Below are positions 48,864 through 57,789 of a stretch of DNA of 61,066 bases, one piece after another (within the stretch, counting starts at the first letter, position 1; the number at the start of each line of letters is the position of its first letter). The DNA lies in NCBI GenBank assembly GCA_035640455.1, contig DASQWB010000129.1, forward strand, positions 1 to 61,066, read 5' to 3'. Source of the stretch: AC-50 sp035640455 (GTDB lineage Bacteria; Actinomycetota; Thermoleophilia; Gaiellales; Gaiellaceae). Below the pieces are notes generated by a model that was not told the origin of the DNA, did no database searches, and was given only the letters and a program-made list of their open reading frames with translations. The translations under genes and the position numbers were made by a program.

Positions 48864-49948
48864 GAGGCGACGCGCTCGCGGACGGCCGAGCGGACGATGT
48901 CGACGATCCGCTGCTGAGCCGCCGGCTCGATCCCCGGCCACAGCGGCAGCGCGAGGTTCTCGCGCGAGGCGCGCTCGGTCTCGGGAAAGGCGCCCGCCGA
49001 GTGGCCGAGGTAGCGAAGCGCGGGCTGGAGGTGGAGCGGCGTCACGTAGTACGACGCGCAGCCGATCCCCGCCTCGTCGAGGGCCGCGCGGACGCGGTCG
49101 CGTTCCGGCGAGCGGACGACGTACAGGTGGTAGACGTGCCGGCCGTCGTCCGGCGGGAGCTCGACGAGGTCGCCGAGCCCGAGCTCGGCGTAGCGCGCGG
49201 CCGCCTCGCGGCGGAGCCGGTTCCACTCGGCGACGTGGGGCAGCATGAGGCGGAGCCCCGCCGCCTGGAGCTCGTCGAGGCGCGAGTTGTAGCCGACGAG
49301 GTAGAAGTCCTTCTTGTCGCGCGAACCGTGGAAGCGAAGCAGTCGGATCCGCTCGGCGAGCGCCTCGTCGATCGCCGCGATCAGACCGCCGTCGCCGAGG
49401 GCGCCGAGGTTCTTCGTGGGATAGAACGAGAAGGTCGACGCGATCCCGGTCGTGGCGATGCCCTCGGCGCCGAAGGCCTGCGCCGCGTCCTCGACGATCG
49501 TCACGCCGAGCTCGGCGAGCTCGGCGAGCGGCGCCGGCCGGCCGAAGAGGTGGACGGGCATGATCGCCTTCGTCCTCGGCGTGATCCGTCGGGCCACGTC
49601 GGCCGGGTCGAGGTTCAGCGTCGCGAGATCGACGTCGGCAAAGACCGGCGTCGCGCCGCGCTTGGCGATCGGCTCGGCGGTGGCGTAGAAGGTGAAGGCG
49701 GGGCAGATCACCTCGTCGCCGGCCCCGATCTCGAGCGCGTCGAGGACGATCGCGATCGCGTCGGTGCCGTTCGCCACGCCAATCGTGTGCGGGACGCCGA
49801 GGAAGGCCGCGGCCTCCTCCTCGAAGGCGCGCACCTCGGAGCCGAGGATGAAGCGGCCCCCGTCGAGGACGGCGCCGAGCCGCTTCTTCAGCTCGGGAAG
49901 GAGCGGGCCGTATTGCGCGGCAGGGTTGAAGAGCGGGATCCCCGGCAC
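48860..49948 (-). CDS. DegT/DnrJ/EryC1/StrS family aminotransferase (PglE/WbpE-like)
   Basis: 362 residues. It shows GRFILGSEVRAFEEE, GVANGTDAIAIVLDAL (the NGTDA form is usual in PglE/WbpE and QdtB types), Asp154 in VEDAAQAFGAE and the PLP lysine in SFYPTKNLGALGDGG (Lys179). It would aminate the 4-keto-sugar made by the coupled PglF-like enzyme, giving UDP-bacillosamine-type or related precursors. The start is GTG at 49948. This is the third aminotransferase of this family in the window and the only one coupled by overlap to a membrane dehydratase. Confidence 0.92.
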   Translation of the reverse strand: MPGIPLFNPAAQYGPLLPELKKRLGAVLDGGRFILGSEVRAFEEEAAAFLGVPHTIGVANGTDAIAIVLDALEIGAGDEVICPAFTFYATAEPIAKRGATPVFADVDLATLNLDPADVARRITPRTKAIMPVHLFGRPAPLAELAELGVTIVEDAAQAFGAEGIATTGIASTFSFYPTKNLGALGDGGLIAAIDEALAERIRLLRFHGSRDKKDFYLVGYNSRLDELQAAGLRLMLPHVAEWNRLRREAAARYAELGLGDLVELPPDDGRHVYHLYVVRSPERDRVRAALDEAGIGCASYYVTPLHLQPALRYLGHSAGAFPETERASRENLALPLWPGIEPAAQQRIVDIVRSAVRERVAS

Positions 49949-49960
49949 CGGCGAGCCAGT

Positions 49961-50605
49961 CTACTCGGCAGCCAACCGGCCTCGGCGCGCCGAGCGCCAG
50001 CGCAGGAGCAGCCAGCCGACGACGAGGACGGCCACCGCGACGATCGCGTAGTCGACGAAGCGGAAGTCGTGGTGGAAGCGCTCCCAGCTCCGCCCGAGCG
50101 CCCAGCCGGCGCCCGCGAAGGCGAAGCACCAGGCGGTGGAGCCGATCGCCGTCAGCACCGTGTAGCGCGCGAACGGCATGCGGAAGATCCCGGCCGGGAT
50201 CGAGACGAACGAGCGCGCGACGGGCGTGACGCGGCCGAGCAGGACCGCCCAGTCCTCCCAGCGGTCGAACCAGCGCTGCGCCTTCGCGAGCTTGCGCTCC
50301 GAGACGCGGAACCGCTTGTCGCCGTAGAAGCCGATCGCCCATCCCACGATCGCGCCGAGGAGATAGCCGACTGCGCCGGCGAGGGCCATCGCCAGGTACG
50401 CATCGACGCCGGAGTGGACGTGCCAGCCGAACAGCGAGACGTGCTGGCCGGCGAAGACGCCTGCCGCCAGGGCGCCCGCGTAGACCATCACCAGCTCGCT
50501 CGCCGCCGGGAAGACGGCGTCGATCGCCATGAGCGCGAAGACGGCGTAGAGGCCGTGGTCGCCGACGAGCGTCGTCAGCGAACTCGAGACGCTCGCGAGC
50601 GGCAC
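49961..50605 (-). CDS. DedA/SNARE-associated family membrane protein
   Basis: 214 residues with about five hydrophobic segments. The DedA pattern is seen as FPAASELVMVYAGALAAG (acidic residue in helix 2), GAIVGWAIGFYGDKRF, and the key arginines in LLGRVTPVARSFVSIPAGIFRM. DedA proteins scramble or flip lipids such as undecaprenyl phosphate and are needed for envelope integrity. The ATG at 50605 gives a normal N terminus. It lies 12 nt after the aminotransferase start in gene order and may belong to the same operon. In this setting recycling of undecaprenyl phosphate is a sensible guess. Confidence 0.9.
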   Translation of the reverse strand: MPLASVSSSLTTLVGDHGLYAVFALMAIDAVFPAASELVMVYAGALAAGVFAGQHVSLFGWHVHSGVDAYLAMALAGAVGYLLGAIVGWAIGFYGDKRFRVSERKLAKAQRWFDRWEDWAVLLGRVTPVARSFVSIPAGIFRMPFARYTVLTAIGSTAWCFAFAGAGWALGRSWERFHHDFRFVDYAIVAVAVLVVGWLLLRWRSARRGRLAAE

Positions 50606-50614
50606 GAGCGGAGG

Positions 50615-52336
50615 TTACCCGCGGCGCACGCGGAACAGCCCCGCGAGCGAGACGGCACCGAGCTCGTTCGTGGCGGTCACGCGGAGCACGTAGCGGCCCG
50701 GGAAGGCGAGGCTGCGGCGGCCGTCGCGCCCGTTCCAGCCGACCGGGACCGTCCCCACGTCGAGCCGGCGCCGGAAGAGCGTCCGCACGACGGCGCCCCC
50801 CGGCCGCTCGACCGCGACCGTCACCTGCGCCGGGTGGGCGAGGACGAAGGAGGCGCGGAGCGACGAGCCGCCTCGCCGGACGGTGACCGTCGCCGGGACG
50901 CGGAGGAACCCGAGCGTCTCGTCGACGCCGAACGTGCGCTCGGCGCTCGAGCGGCGGCCGAGGTCGTCGACGGCGCTGACGGAGAAGCGCCACCGACCCT
51001 CGGGCGCCTGCGAGCCGTCGGGGTTCGTCCCATTCCAGTCGAACCGGTACGTGCCGGGGGCGCGGACGCCGCTGCCGGCGTCGCGGGTGACGCCGCCGGG
51101 GCCGACGAGCGTCGCGGTCACGGTCGAGGGGCGGACGACCTTGTAGCTGAGCGTCTGCCGTTCGTCGACCGCGTCGCCGTTCGGCGAGAGGACCGCGGCC
51201 AGCGGCGGCAGGGCGTAGACGCCCGAGTACGAGACGAGCAGCGCGTCCGAGATCGGCAGCTCCCCGCCCGGCGCCGACGGATGGTCGAGGAGCGTCCCGT
51301 CGAAGGCCATCGTCGTCGCCGTCCCACTCCCGAGCGCCGCCCCCGTGACAGCGCCGAGGCGGACGAGGATGAGGGAGAGCTCGAAGTTCGTCACGCCGAC
51401 GCTGTAACCGGCGGAGCCCCCGTCGATCGCGACGAGGACGATCCTCCCGTCGGCGAGCTGGCCGACCGCTGTGCGCGGGCGGCGCGGCGCGAGCAGCGCG
51501 GGCGAGAAGACCTCGTTGGCGCGGAAGACCGGCTTCCCGCCGCGGACGAGGAGCGGCCCGCCGCCGATCGCGTCGGTGACGCCGCTCCAGGTGGGGGTCA
51601 GGATGAAGCGGATGAAGAGATTCGTGCCGGCTGGCGCCTCGGCGGCGAACCTCGTCGCGGCGGTCCCGCGGGCCAGGATCACGCCGCCGCCGCGCGGGAT
51701 CGCCGTCCCGCCGTTCGACGAGACGATCTGCGAGACCGTGGCGGAGAGGTCGGCGTTCGGCGCCGTCGGCGGCAGCGTGGGCAGGACCGCCTCGACCGCG
51801 CCGCGCGCCGACGGCGTCCTCCCTCCCCACGCGCGCGTGAAGAGCGCGATCCCGTTCGGGCCCGGCGGCCGGTTGAGCTGGAGCGGGCGGCGTCCTGCGT
51901 TCCCTCGCCAGATGCCGTCGTACTCGATGCGCTGCACCTGCAGCGAGCCGCCGGCGTCGAGGCCGATGCTCGAGCGGCCGGCATTGGGCGCATGGTCGAG
52001 CAGCCCGCCGCGGAGGACGATGCCGGCCGGCTCGCCGCTCGCCGAGAATAGGTCGCCGTTGACGCCGGCGACGGTCGCCGCCGGCGAGACGCGCCGCTCG
52101 ATCGCCGTCAGCCGCTCGCGGCCGGAGATCGCGTCGTTCGAGAGGGCCGTCCCGAGGCCGTAGAGGCCGCCCGGCCGCGGCGCCGTGAGCACGTTGACGG
52201 CCACCGGCCCGTGCGGCGTCAGGTCGAACTGTCGCTCGTAGGTGACGCCGGGCATGAGCAGGACGCGCGGAGCCCCCGAGGCCGGAGCGGCGAGGACCAG
52301 TGCGAGAAGCCCCCCGATGACCAGCTTGCGGAGCAC
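50615..52336 (-). CDS. Secreted phosphodiester glycosidase (NAGPA domain) with FlgD-like Ig repeats
   Basis: 573 residues from the GTG at 52336, which directly precedes the signal peptide LRKLVIGGLLALVLAAPASG; a TTG at 52360 would add eight residues. Residues 80-360 match the NAGPA family: VAGVNGDLFSASGEPAGIV, SSIGLDAGGS, GGGPLLVRGG and VAIDGGSAGYSVGVTNFE. These enzymes cleave sugar-1-phosphodiester bonds in surface glycans. The rest has FlgD-like Ig motifs (YRFDWNGTNPDGSQAPEGRW, VPVGWNGRDGRRSLAFPGRY) similar to those in other proteins of the window. It could trim or remodel a phosphoglycan made here. It is divergent from the gene at 52405. Confidence 0.85.
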   Translation of the reverse strand: MLRKLVIGGLLALVLAAPASGAPRVLLMPGVTYERQFDLTPHGPVAVNVLTAPRPGGLYGLGTALSNDAISGRERLTAIERRVSPAATVAGVNGDLFSASGEPAGIVLRGGLLDHAPNAGRSSIGLDAGGSLQVQRIEYDGIWRGNAGRRPLQLNRPPGPNGIALFTRAWGGRTPSARGAVEAVLPTLPPTAPNADLSATVSQIVSSNGGTAIPRGGGVILARGTAATRFAAEAPAGTNLFIRFILTPTWSGVTDAIGGGPLLVRGGKPVFRANEVFSPALLAPRRPRTAVGQLADGRIVLVAIDGGSAGYSVGVTNFELSLILVRLGAVTGAALGSGTATTMAFDGTLLDHPSAPGGELPISDALLVSYSGVYALPPLAAVLSPNGDAVDERQTLSYKVVRPSTVTATLVGPGGVTRDAGSGVRAPGTYRFDWNGTNPDGSQAPEGRWRFSVSAVDDLGRRSSAERTFGVDETLGFLRVPATVTVRRGGSSLRASFVLAHPAQVTVAVERPGGAVVRTLFRRRLDVGTVPVGWNGRDGRRSLAFPGRYVLRVTATNELGAVSLAGLFRVRRG

Positions 52337-52404
52337 GACCCGGCGGTCAAGGTACCCCAAAGCCAGGTTCCCCTCGTCCTCGTTCGGGTGTAGCGTGCGA
52401 GGAG

Positions 52405-53391
52405 GTGGTCAGGCGGGCGCTTCCCCTTCTCCTCGTCGCCGTGCTGTGGCCGGCGGCGCCCGCGCAGGCCCAGTCGACGTCGTTCCTGTTCGTCCAGAGC
52501 ACGCCGGCCGAGACTGCGATCGACGTGAGCGGCGGCAGCGCGTCCGCCGCGCGGGTGCAGATCTCGCTTCCGGCCGGCTTCGGCCTCAACGTCTCCCGCC
52601 CCGTCGGCGCGACCGTCGGACGGGCCAGCCTCGAGCTCGCGTCCGCCGCCTCGCCCGGCGGCGAGGGCTCCACGACCGAGGGCGACATCGTCGTCGCCGA
52701 CCCGAGCCGCTACGCGGGGAACGCCCCGCTCGCGGCCTGCGCGTCGGGGACGCACGCGACGGTGTGGCGACTCGAGCCGCTCGACGTCCCGATCTTCGTC
52801 GACGCGGCCTCCGGGCCGGACGCGGCGCTCGGCGGCTACGAGCTCCGAGCCTGCTTCGACCTCCCGCAGGGGCTCTCGTTCCGGGAGCTCGAGCTCGACC
52901 TGCTGCGCACGATCGTCCCGCCGACCCTGCCGGGGATCTACGTCTGGCACGCGCTCGTCACGCCGGCGACGGCAACCGGCGCCGTCGACGAGAACGGTGC
53001 GTGGGAGGTGCGCGCCCTCGTCCCCTGGCCCGTCGCGCTGACCCTGCACGCGCGCCACGGCAAGGCGAACGGCCGCTACGTCCTCTATGGCCGGCTCGTG
53101 CTCGCGGGGAAGCCGCGCGGCGGCGCGACGATCCGCCTCCTCCGCGCGATCTCCGGGACGGAGGGCTCCTCGAGCTTCACGATCAGCTTCGCGACCCCGA
53201 GGGCGGCGGAGACGAACCGGGCGGGCCAGTTCCGGCTCGCGGTCACGGTGAAGCGGCGAACGGACTTCTACGCGCTCTGGTTCCCGTTCCCGCGCGAGGG
53301 GTGCTCCTCGCCTTCGACCGCGCCCGGCGGGTGCCAGACCGAGACGACGAGCCCGGCGCTGAGCCGCCGCCTCGTCGTGCGCCCCGGCTGA
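52405..53391 (+). CDS. Secreted protein, unknown function
   Basis: 328 residues with a clear signal peptide (VRRALPLLLVAVLWPAAPAQAQ). The rest is beta-rich with no membrane segment; two Cys-containing parts are LAACASGTHATVWRLEP and FPREGCSSPSTAPGGCQ, and a repeat-like YVLYGRLVLAGKPRGGATI suggests an Ig or transthyretin-like fold. I do not recognise a family. The GTG at 52405 sits within GGAGGTG, so either the ribosome site is used for a later start or the mRNA is leaderless. It is divergent from the phosphodiester glycosidase gene with 68 nt between starts. Confidence 0.72.
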   Translation: MVRRALPLLLVAVLWPAAPAQAQSTSFLFVQSTPAETAIDVSGGSASAARVQISLPAGFGLNVSRPVGATVGRASLELASAASPGGEGSTTEGDIVVADPSRYAGNAPLAACASGTHATVWRLEPLDVPIFVDAASGPDAALGGYELRACFDLPQGLSFRELELDLLRTIVPPTLPGIYVWHALVTPATATGAVDENGAWEVRALVPWPVALTLHARHGKANGRYVLYGRLVLAGKPRGGATIRLLRAISGTEGSSSFTISFATPRAAETNRAGQFRLAVTVKRRTDFYALWFPFPREGCSSPSTAPGGCQTETTSPALSRRLVVRPG

Positions 53392-53545
53392 GGCTCCGGC
53401 TCAGCCGTACGAGCAGCTGTTTGGGACAGGGGCGAATGGCCGCCGAAGCCGGGCTTCGCCCGGCGAGAGGCTCACAACGGTGATCTCCCCGCTTCGCAAA
53501 GACCTTGGCCGGCTCCTGAACCGTTGGAACGACGCGGCCGTTGTC
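53392..53545. other. Intergenic region with GC hairpin
   Basis: This part of the gap between the secreted-protein gene and mqnC holds no convincing gene. It contains the hairpin GCCGGGC-TTC-GCCCGGC near 53455 (similar in kind to the stems of family B) and no promoter that I can identify. Both flanking genes converge here, so a two-way terminator function is possible. Confidence 0.4.
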
Positions 53546-53583
53546 AAGGAGGGGGCTCGTGGGGGAACCAGGGGTTCCCCCAC
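53546..53583. repeat. Family A palindromic element, copy A4
   Basis: AAGGAGGGGGCTC at 53546-53558 followed by the perfect 11-bp hairpin GTGGGGGAACC-AGG-GGTTCCCCCAC at 53559-53583. It equals copy A3 in reverse orientation apart from the loop. It lies 5 nt after the mqnC stop and may act as, or replace, the operon's terminator, though no T-run follows. Confidence 0.75.
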
Positions 53584-53588
53584 GTCTG

Positions 53589-54677
53589 CTAGTTCCAGAC
53601 TCTGACGTCGCGGTAGAGCGTGTCTCGCTGGACGGGGGTCTTGCCGAGCTGCCGGATCAGGTGGACGAGCTCCTCCGTGGAGGTCCGGTATGTCGTTCCG
53701 GCGGCGGAGACGACGTTTTCCTCGACCATCACCGAGCCCATGTCGTCGGCGCCGAAGCCGAGCGCGACCTGGCCGATCTTCAGCCCCTGCGTGACCCACG
53801 ACGACTGGATGTGGTCGACGTTGTCGAGGTAGATCCGGGACACGGCCTGCGTGAGGAGGTAGTCGAACGACGTCGGCATCGCTTCGCGAGGCACGCGCGC
53901 CCCGAGGCGGTTGCCGTCGTCCTGGAACGTCCAGGAGATGAAGGCGCGGAAGCCGTGCGTACCGTCCTGGAGCTCGCGGATCAGGCGCATGTGCTCGACC
54001 CGCTCCTCGAGCGTCTCCACGTGGCCGTACATCATCGTCGCCGTCGTCGAGATGCCCATCCGGTGGGCATGGCGCATGATCCCGAGCCACTCCGCGGAGG
54101 TCGTCTTCTTCGGCGAGATGATGTCGCGGACGCGGTCGACGAGGATCTCGGCGCCGCCGCCGGGGATCGAGTCGAGGCCGGCGTCGCGGAGGCGGGCGAG
54201 GGTGGTCGGGACGTCGAGGTGCGAGCGCCGCGCCGCATGCTGGATCTCGGACGGCGAGAGCGCGTGCAGGTGGATCGGGTAGCGCGCCTTGATCGAGCGG
54301 AAGAGGTCCTCGTAGTACTCGACCCCGAGGTCGGGGTGGTGGCCGCCCTGCATCAGGAGGCCGGTGCCGCCGATCGCGAGCGTCTCCTCGATCTTCTTGA
54401 AGATGATCGGCTTCGGCAGTAGGTAGCCCTCGGTGCGGTCGCCCGGCCGGCGGTAGAAGGCGCAGAAGTCGCAGTCCGTGTAGCAGACGTTCGTGTAGTT
54501 GAGGTTGCGGTCGACGATGAAGGTGATCCGGCTCGGGTCGGTCTTGCGCTCGCGGATCTGCTGCGCGGCCCGGCCCACCGCGACGAGGTCGCGCGACTCG
54601 AGCAGCGCGAGCGCGTCGGCCTCCCAGATCCGCTCGCCCTCGAGCGCTCGCTCGAGGATCTCGGCGACGGCGGTCAC
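53589..54677 (-). CDS. mqnC: Cyclic dehypoxanthinylfutalosine synthase (radical SAM)
   Basis: 362 residues. The radical SAM motif CYTDCDFC gives C-x3-C-x2-C (Cys65, 69, 72), preceded by DRNLNYTNV. Other family marks are TGLLMQGGHHPDLGVEYYED, GLDSIPGGGAEILVDRVR and TTATMMYGHVETLEERVEH. It cyclises dehypoxanthine futalosine in the futalosine route to menaquinone. The GTG at 54677 overlaps the mqnA stop (GTGA). It is the last gene of the menaquinone operon and is followed by a family A hairpin. Confidence 0.94.
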   Translation of the reverse strand: MTAVAEILERALEGERIWEADALALLESRDLVAVGRAAQQIRERKTDPSRITFIVDRNLNYTNVCYTDCDFCAFYRRPGDRTEGYLLPKPIIFKKIEETLAIGGTGLLMQGGHHPDLGVEYYEDLFRSIKARYPIHLHALSPSEIQHAARRSHLDVPTTLARLRDAGLDSIPGGGAEILVDRVRDIISPKKTTSAEWLGIMRHAHRMGISTTATMMYGHVETLEERVEHMRLIRELQDGTHGFRAFISWTFQDDGNRLGARVPREAMPTSFDYLLTQAVSRIYLDNVDHIQSSWVTQGLKIGQVALGFGADDMGSVMVEENVVSAAGTTYRTSTEELVHLIRQLGKTPVQRDTLYRDVRVWN

Positions 54678-55438
54678 GCGGGCACCGGCTCCTCGTGGAC
54701 GAAGCGGAGCTCCGGCACGTGGTCGAGCTCGCCGGCGTCGCGGGCGAGCTCGCAGAAGGTCAGGAAGCCCGCGCGCTCGCGCGGGCCGAAGCGGTAGCGC
54801 AGCTTCTCGAAGTAGCGGGCGAGGAAGCCGGGCGGATAGCCGTAGCGCTCGCTCGCCTCGTAGGCGAGCCGCTCCGGCTCGGCGCGCGCGACCCGCACCG
54901 AGGCGACCAAGGCGTCCTCGACCTCTGACAGCCCCTCCGGCGGCGGGTCGGGGCACGCCCAGACGGCGAACACCATCGGCAGCCCCGTCCGCTCGAGCCA
55001 GAGCCGGCCGAGGTCGTAGTGCGGAGTCGGATCCTCGAACGCGCTCTGAAGGGCGGCGTCGCCGATCAGGAGGGTCGCATCGGCGTCCTCCCCCAAGGGG
55101 ACGTGCTCGGCTTCGGGGAGCAGCACCCGCGTCAGCACGACGGACGTGGCGCTTTCGGGCGTGACAGCGATCGAGCGCACCCGCTCCAAAGGCACCCGCG
55201 AGACGAGCTGGATCGAGTCGACTGCGCCCTCCGACGAGACGCAGAGGCGCGGCAGGATCCGCAGCCGCTCCGCATGCCGCGCGTACTCGATCGACGAGAT
55301 CGGCGCGAGGTCGCACTCGCCGTCGAGCAGCGCCTGGTTGAGCCCCGTCGGGACACCGACGACCTCCTCGAACTCGGCCTCGACGCGGTAGAAGACCGGC
55401 GCCATGTTCACGTAGCCGATCCGGCCTAGGCGGATCAC
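54674..55438 (-). CDS. mqnA: Chorismate dehydratase
   Basis: 254 residues with the MqnA periplasmic-binding-like fold: MIRLGRIGYVNMAPVFY, GVPTGLNQALLDGECDLAPI, SSIEYARHAERLRI, LLIGDAALQSAF and the later GLPMVFAVWACP. It dehydrates chorismate to 3-[(1-carboxyvinyl)oxy]benzoate, the first step of the futalosine pathway. The GTG at 55438 overlaps the stop of the small SnoaL-like gene (GTGA). It pairs functionally with mqnE two genes upstream and mqnC downstream. Confidence 0.94.
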   Translation of the reverse strand: MIRLGRIGYVNMAPVFYRVEAEFEEVVGVPTGLNQALLDGECDLAPISSIEYARHAERLRILPRLCVSSEGAVDSIQLVSRVPLERVRSIAVTPESATSVVLTRVLLPEAEHVPLGEDADATLLIGDAALQSAFEDPTPHYDLGRLWLERTGLPMVFAVWACPDPPPEGLSEVEDALVASVRVARAEPERLAYEASERYGYPPGFLARYFEKLRYRFGPRERAGFLTFCELARDAGELDHVPELRFVHEEPVPA

Positions 55439-55773
55439 AGGCCCGCCGCCTCGAGCGCCGCTCGCCGGTTCGGGTAGTCGCGCATCTCCACAATCCGCTC
55501 GTCCTCGACGACGAAGACATGGTGCAGCTCCGGCGCCTCCTCGAACAGGGGCTCGACGTGGGGATCGACGACGATGCGGCCCTCCATCTCAGCAACGACC
55601 TCCGGCCTGCCGCTCCGCCCCGCGTCGAGAGCCGCCCTGAACGTCGCCACTACCTCGTCCCGGCTCCGGCACAGCTGCCCCGGCCGCAAGCCCACCCAGA
55701 CGACGTCCGGCGCCAGCGCCGTGGCGAACTCCTGGAAGTCCGCGCTCTCGAGGTGGTCGAGCGCGCTCACCAT
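55435..55773 (-). CDS. SnoaL-like/NTF2-fold small protein
   Basis: 112 residues with the cone-shaped NTF2 fold: LDHLESADFQEFATALAPDV, DEVVATFRAALDAGR, EGRIVVDPHVEPLFEE and VFVVEDERIVEMRDYPNR. Members act as polyketide cyclases, isomerases or have no enzymatic role. It lies between mqnE and mqnA and overlaps both, so it is translated with them, although it is not a known part of the futalosine pathway. The ATG at 55773 or the GTG at 55770 could be the start. Its role is open. Confidence 0.78.
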   Translation of the reverse strand: MVSALDHLESADFQEFATALAPDVVWVGLRPGQLCRSRDEVVATFRAALDAGRSGRPEVVAEMEGRIVVDPHVEPLFEEAPELHHVFVVEDERIVEMRDYPNRRAALEAAGL

Positions 55774-56879
55774 CGCCTCAACTCGTTGTAGAGCGTGTCG
55801 CGCTGCACCGGCACGCGGCCCGCCTCCCGCACGAATCGCACGAGCTCCTCGAGCTTCTGCTCGGTCGGCGTCGTCGCGCCGGCCGCGTGGAAGATCTCCT
55901 CCCGGACGACCGTCCCCTGCACGTCGTTGGCGCCGAAGTGCAACGCGACCTGCGCCAGCGGCATCCCCATCATGATCCAGTACGCCTTCACGTTCGGGAC
56001 GTTGTCGAGGATGAGGCGCGAGACGGCGATCATCTTCAGGTCCTCGGAGCCCGTCGTGTGCCGCCACCCCCGCCGCTCGAAGACGGTGTTCTCGGGGTGG
56101 AAGGCGAGCGGGATGAAGGCGAGGAAGCCGCCGGTCCGGTCCTGCTGCTCGCGCAGCCGCAGCAGGTGGTCGACCCGCTCCTCGTAGGTCTCGACGTGGC
56201 CATAGAGGAGGGTGCAGTGCGTCGGGATGCCGAGTCGGTGGGCGGTGTCGTGGGTCAGGAACCAGAAGTCGGGGTGCTCCTTCCCGGGCGCGATCAGCCG
56301 CCGGACGCGGTCGGCGAAGACCTCGGCGCCGCCGCCCGGGAGCGAGCCGAGACCCGCGTCGCGTAGCTCGCGCAGCACCTCCTCGTGCGTGAGCCCGGCG
56401 AGGGTCGTCATGTGGTGGATCTCGCTCGCCGTGTAGAGCTTCAGGTGAACGTCGGGCATCGCCTCGTGCAGCGCCCGCGTCGTCTCCACGTAGAAGTCGA
56501 AGTCGACGTGCGGGTTCTCGCCGTTCACCATGTGGATCTCGGTGAACCCGGTCGACTCGCGCTGGCGGAGCGCGTCCGCGACGAGCTCGTCCGCCGTGAT
56601 CGTGTAGGCCTGCGGCTGCTTCGACGTCGCCGCGAAGGCGCAGAACTTGCACTTCACCCGGCACACGTTCGTCTGGTTCAGGTACAGGTTCTGCACGAAG
56701 TAGACCTCGTCGCCCCCGCCGCGCAGCCGGCGCGCGAGGTCGGCGAGCTCCCCCAGCGCGAGCAGGTCGTCGGACTCGAAGAGCGCGACGCCGTCCTCGA
56801 AGTCGAGCCGCTCGCCCGCCTCCACCTTCTCGCGGATCGGCGCCAGCGTCTCGATGCGGTCGAGGACGGCCACGCTCAC
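55767..56879 (-). CDS. mqnE: Aminofutalosine synthase (radical SAM)
   Basis: 370 residues. The radical SAM cluster is CRVKCKFC (Cys73, 77, 80) after NLYLNQTNV. MqnE marks are TGFTEIHMVNGENPHVDFDF, HLKLYTASEIHHM, THCTLLYGHVETYEERVDHL and GGFLAFIPLAFHPENT. It joins the product of MqnA with SAM to make aminofutalosine. The GTG at 56879 overlaps the polyprenyl synthase stop (GTGA). MqnB (nucleosidase) and MqnD genes are not in the window. Confidence 0.94.
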   Translation of the reverse strand: MSVAVLDRIETLAPIREKVEAGERLDFEDGVALFESDDLLALGELADLARRLRGGGDEVYFVQNLYLNQTNVCRVKCKFCAFAATSKQPQAYTITADELVADALRQRESTGFTEIHMVNGENPHVDFDFYVETTRALHEAMPDVHLKLYTASEIHHMTTLAGLTHEEVLRELRDAGLGSLPGGGAEVFADRVRRLIAPGKEHPDFWFLTHDTAHRLGIPTHCTLLYGHVETYEERVDHLLRLREQQDRTGGFLAFIPLAFHPENTVFERRGWRHTTGSEDLKMIAVSRLILDNVPNVKAYWIMMGMPLAQVALHFGANDVQGTVVREEIFHAAGATTPTEQKLEELVRFVREAGRVPVQRDTLYNELRRW

Positions 56880-57781
56880 GACTCCCGATTGACGACGGCG
56901 TCGGTCAGCGCGGCGAGCTCCTCGGCACGAGGTTCGCCGTTCAGGCACGCGCGGGCGCGGAACGCGTACTCGAGCGCGAGCTCGCGGGAGCGCTCGAGCG
57001 CGTCGGTCGCGGCGACCCGGACGAGCGCGCCGTCGAGCGGGCCGCCTGCGAGGGCGCGCCGCACGACCTCGTCCTGCCGCGCCGCGAGGAGCAGGGGAAG
57101 GGTCGGCGTCCCCTCGCGAAGGTCGGTGCCTGCGACCTTGCCTGTCTCGATCGTCTCGCCGGAGCAGTCGAGGACGTCGTCGACGATCTGGAACGCGATC
57201 CCGAGCGCGAGGCCGAACGCGCCGAGCCCGCCGCCGCCGAGCAGGCAGGCCGCCTCGAAGAGCTTCCCCGTCTTGAGCGCGCACCGCTCGAGGTAGGCGT
57301 CGATCGTCGTGTCGGGGTCGTGGGTCTGGCTCCGCTGGAGCGCCTCGCCGCGCGCCAGGCAGAGCGCGGCGCCGGCGAGGATCGAGACCGCGCGCGGATC
57401 GCCGGTCGAGGTCAGCTCGGCGAAGGCGCGGGCGAAGAGGTAGTCGCCGGCGGCGCGCGCCGCGGCGGGCCCGAAGGCCTGCCACGCCGAGACGCGGCCG
57501 CGGCGGAAGGCGGCGCCGTCGATCAAGTCGTCGTGGACGAGCGTCGCCATGTGCACGAGCTCGACGGCGGCCGCCGCGGCGACGGTCGGCCGCGTGCCCG
57601 GCGGCGCGGCGAGGAAGACGAGCAGCGGCCGCAGCCGCTTCCCGCCGGCCTGGAGCGATTCGGCGCCGACCGCCGCGACGACGCCGCGATGCGAGGCGAC
57701 CGCGGCCTCGAGCCGGTCCTCGAGCTCCTCGAGGTACGTGTCGAGGCCGGGCGCGGCGCGAAGGTCGGCGAGCGCGCTCAC
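56876..57781 (-). CDS. Polyprenyl diphosphate synthase (menaquinone side chain)
   Basis: 301 residues of trans-isoprenyl synthase type. The first aspartate-rich motif is HDDLIDG (Asp84-Asp88) after ELVHMATLV, the second is FQIVDDVLDCSG near 200, and GGKRLRPLLVFLAA and KTGKLFEAA are also present. It makes the long isoprenoid tail that is attached to the menaquinone nucleus. The two motifs are intact; chain length cannot be judged reliably. It lies between ubiE and mqnE. The gap to ubiE (57782-57941) is filled by a family B-related repeat cluster. Confidence 0.92.
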   Translation of the reverse strand: MSALADLRAAPGLDTYLEELEDRLEAAVASHRGVVAAVGAESLQAGGKRLRPLLVFLAAPPGTRPTVAAAAAVELVHMATLVHDDLIDGAAFRRGRVSAWQAFGPAAARAAGDYLFARAFAELTSTGDPRAVSILAGAALCLARGEALQRSQTHDPDTTIDAYLERCALKTGKLFEAACLLGGGGLGAFGLALGIAFQIVDDVLDCSGETIETGKVAGTDLREGTPTLPLLLAARQDEVVRRALAGGPLDGALVRVAATDALERSRELALEYAFRARACLNGEPRAEELAALTDAVVNRES

Positions 57782-57789
57782 GCGTCCAC

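Noticed and set aside
46989..51830. A 1613-codon minus-strand open frame spanning several genes
   Set aside because: Only its last 624 codons (the dehydratase) look like protein. The rest is an Arg/Ala/Gly-rich shadow of the aminotransferase, DedA and glycosidase genes, as is usual at this GC content.
53559..53583. Family A hairpin as a normal intrinsic terminator
   Set aside because: No T-run follows on either strand, and the same hairpin occurs inside reading frames elsewhere.
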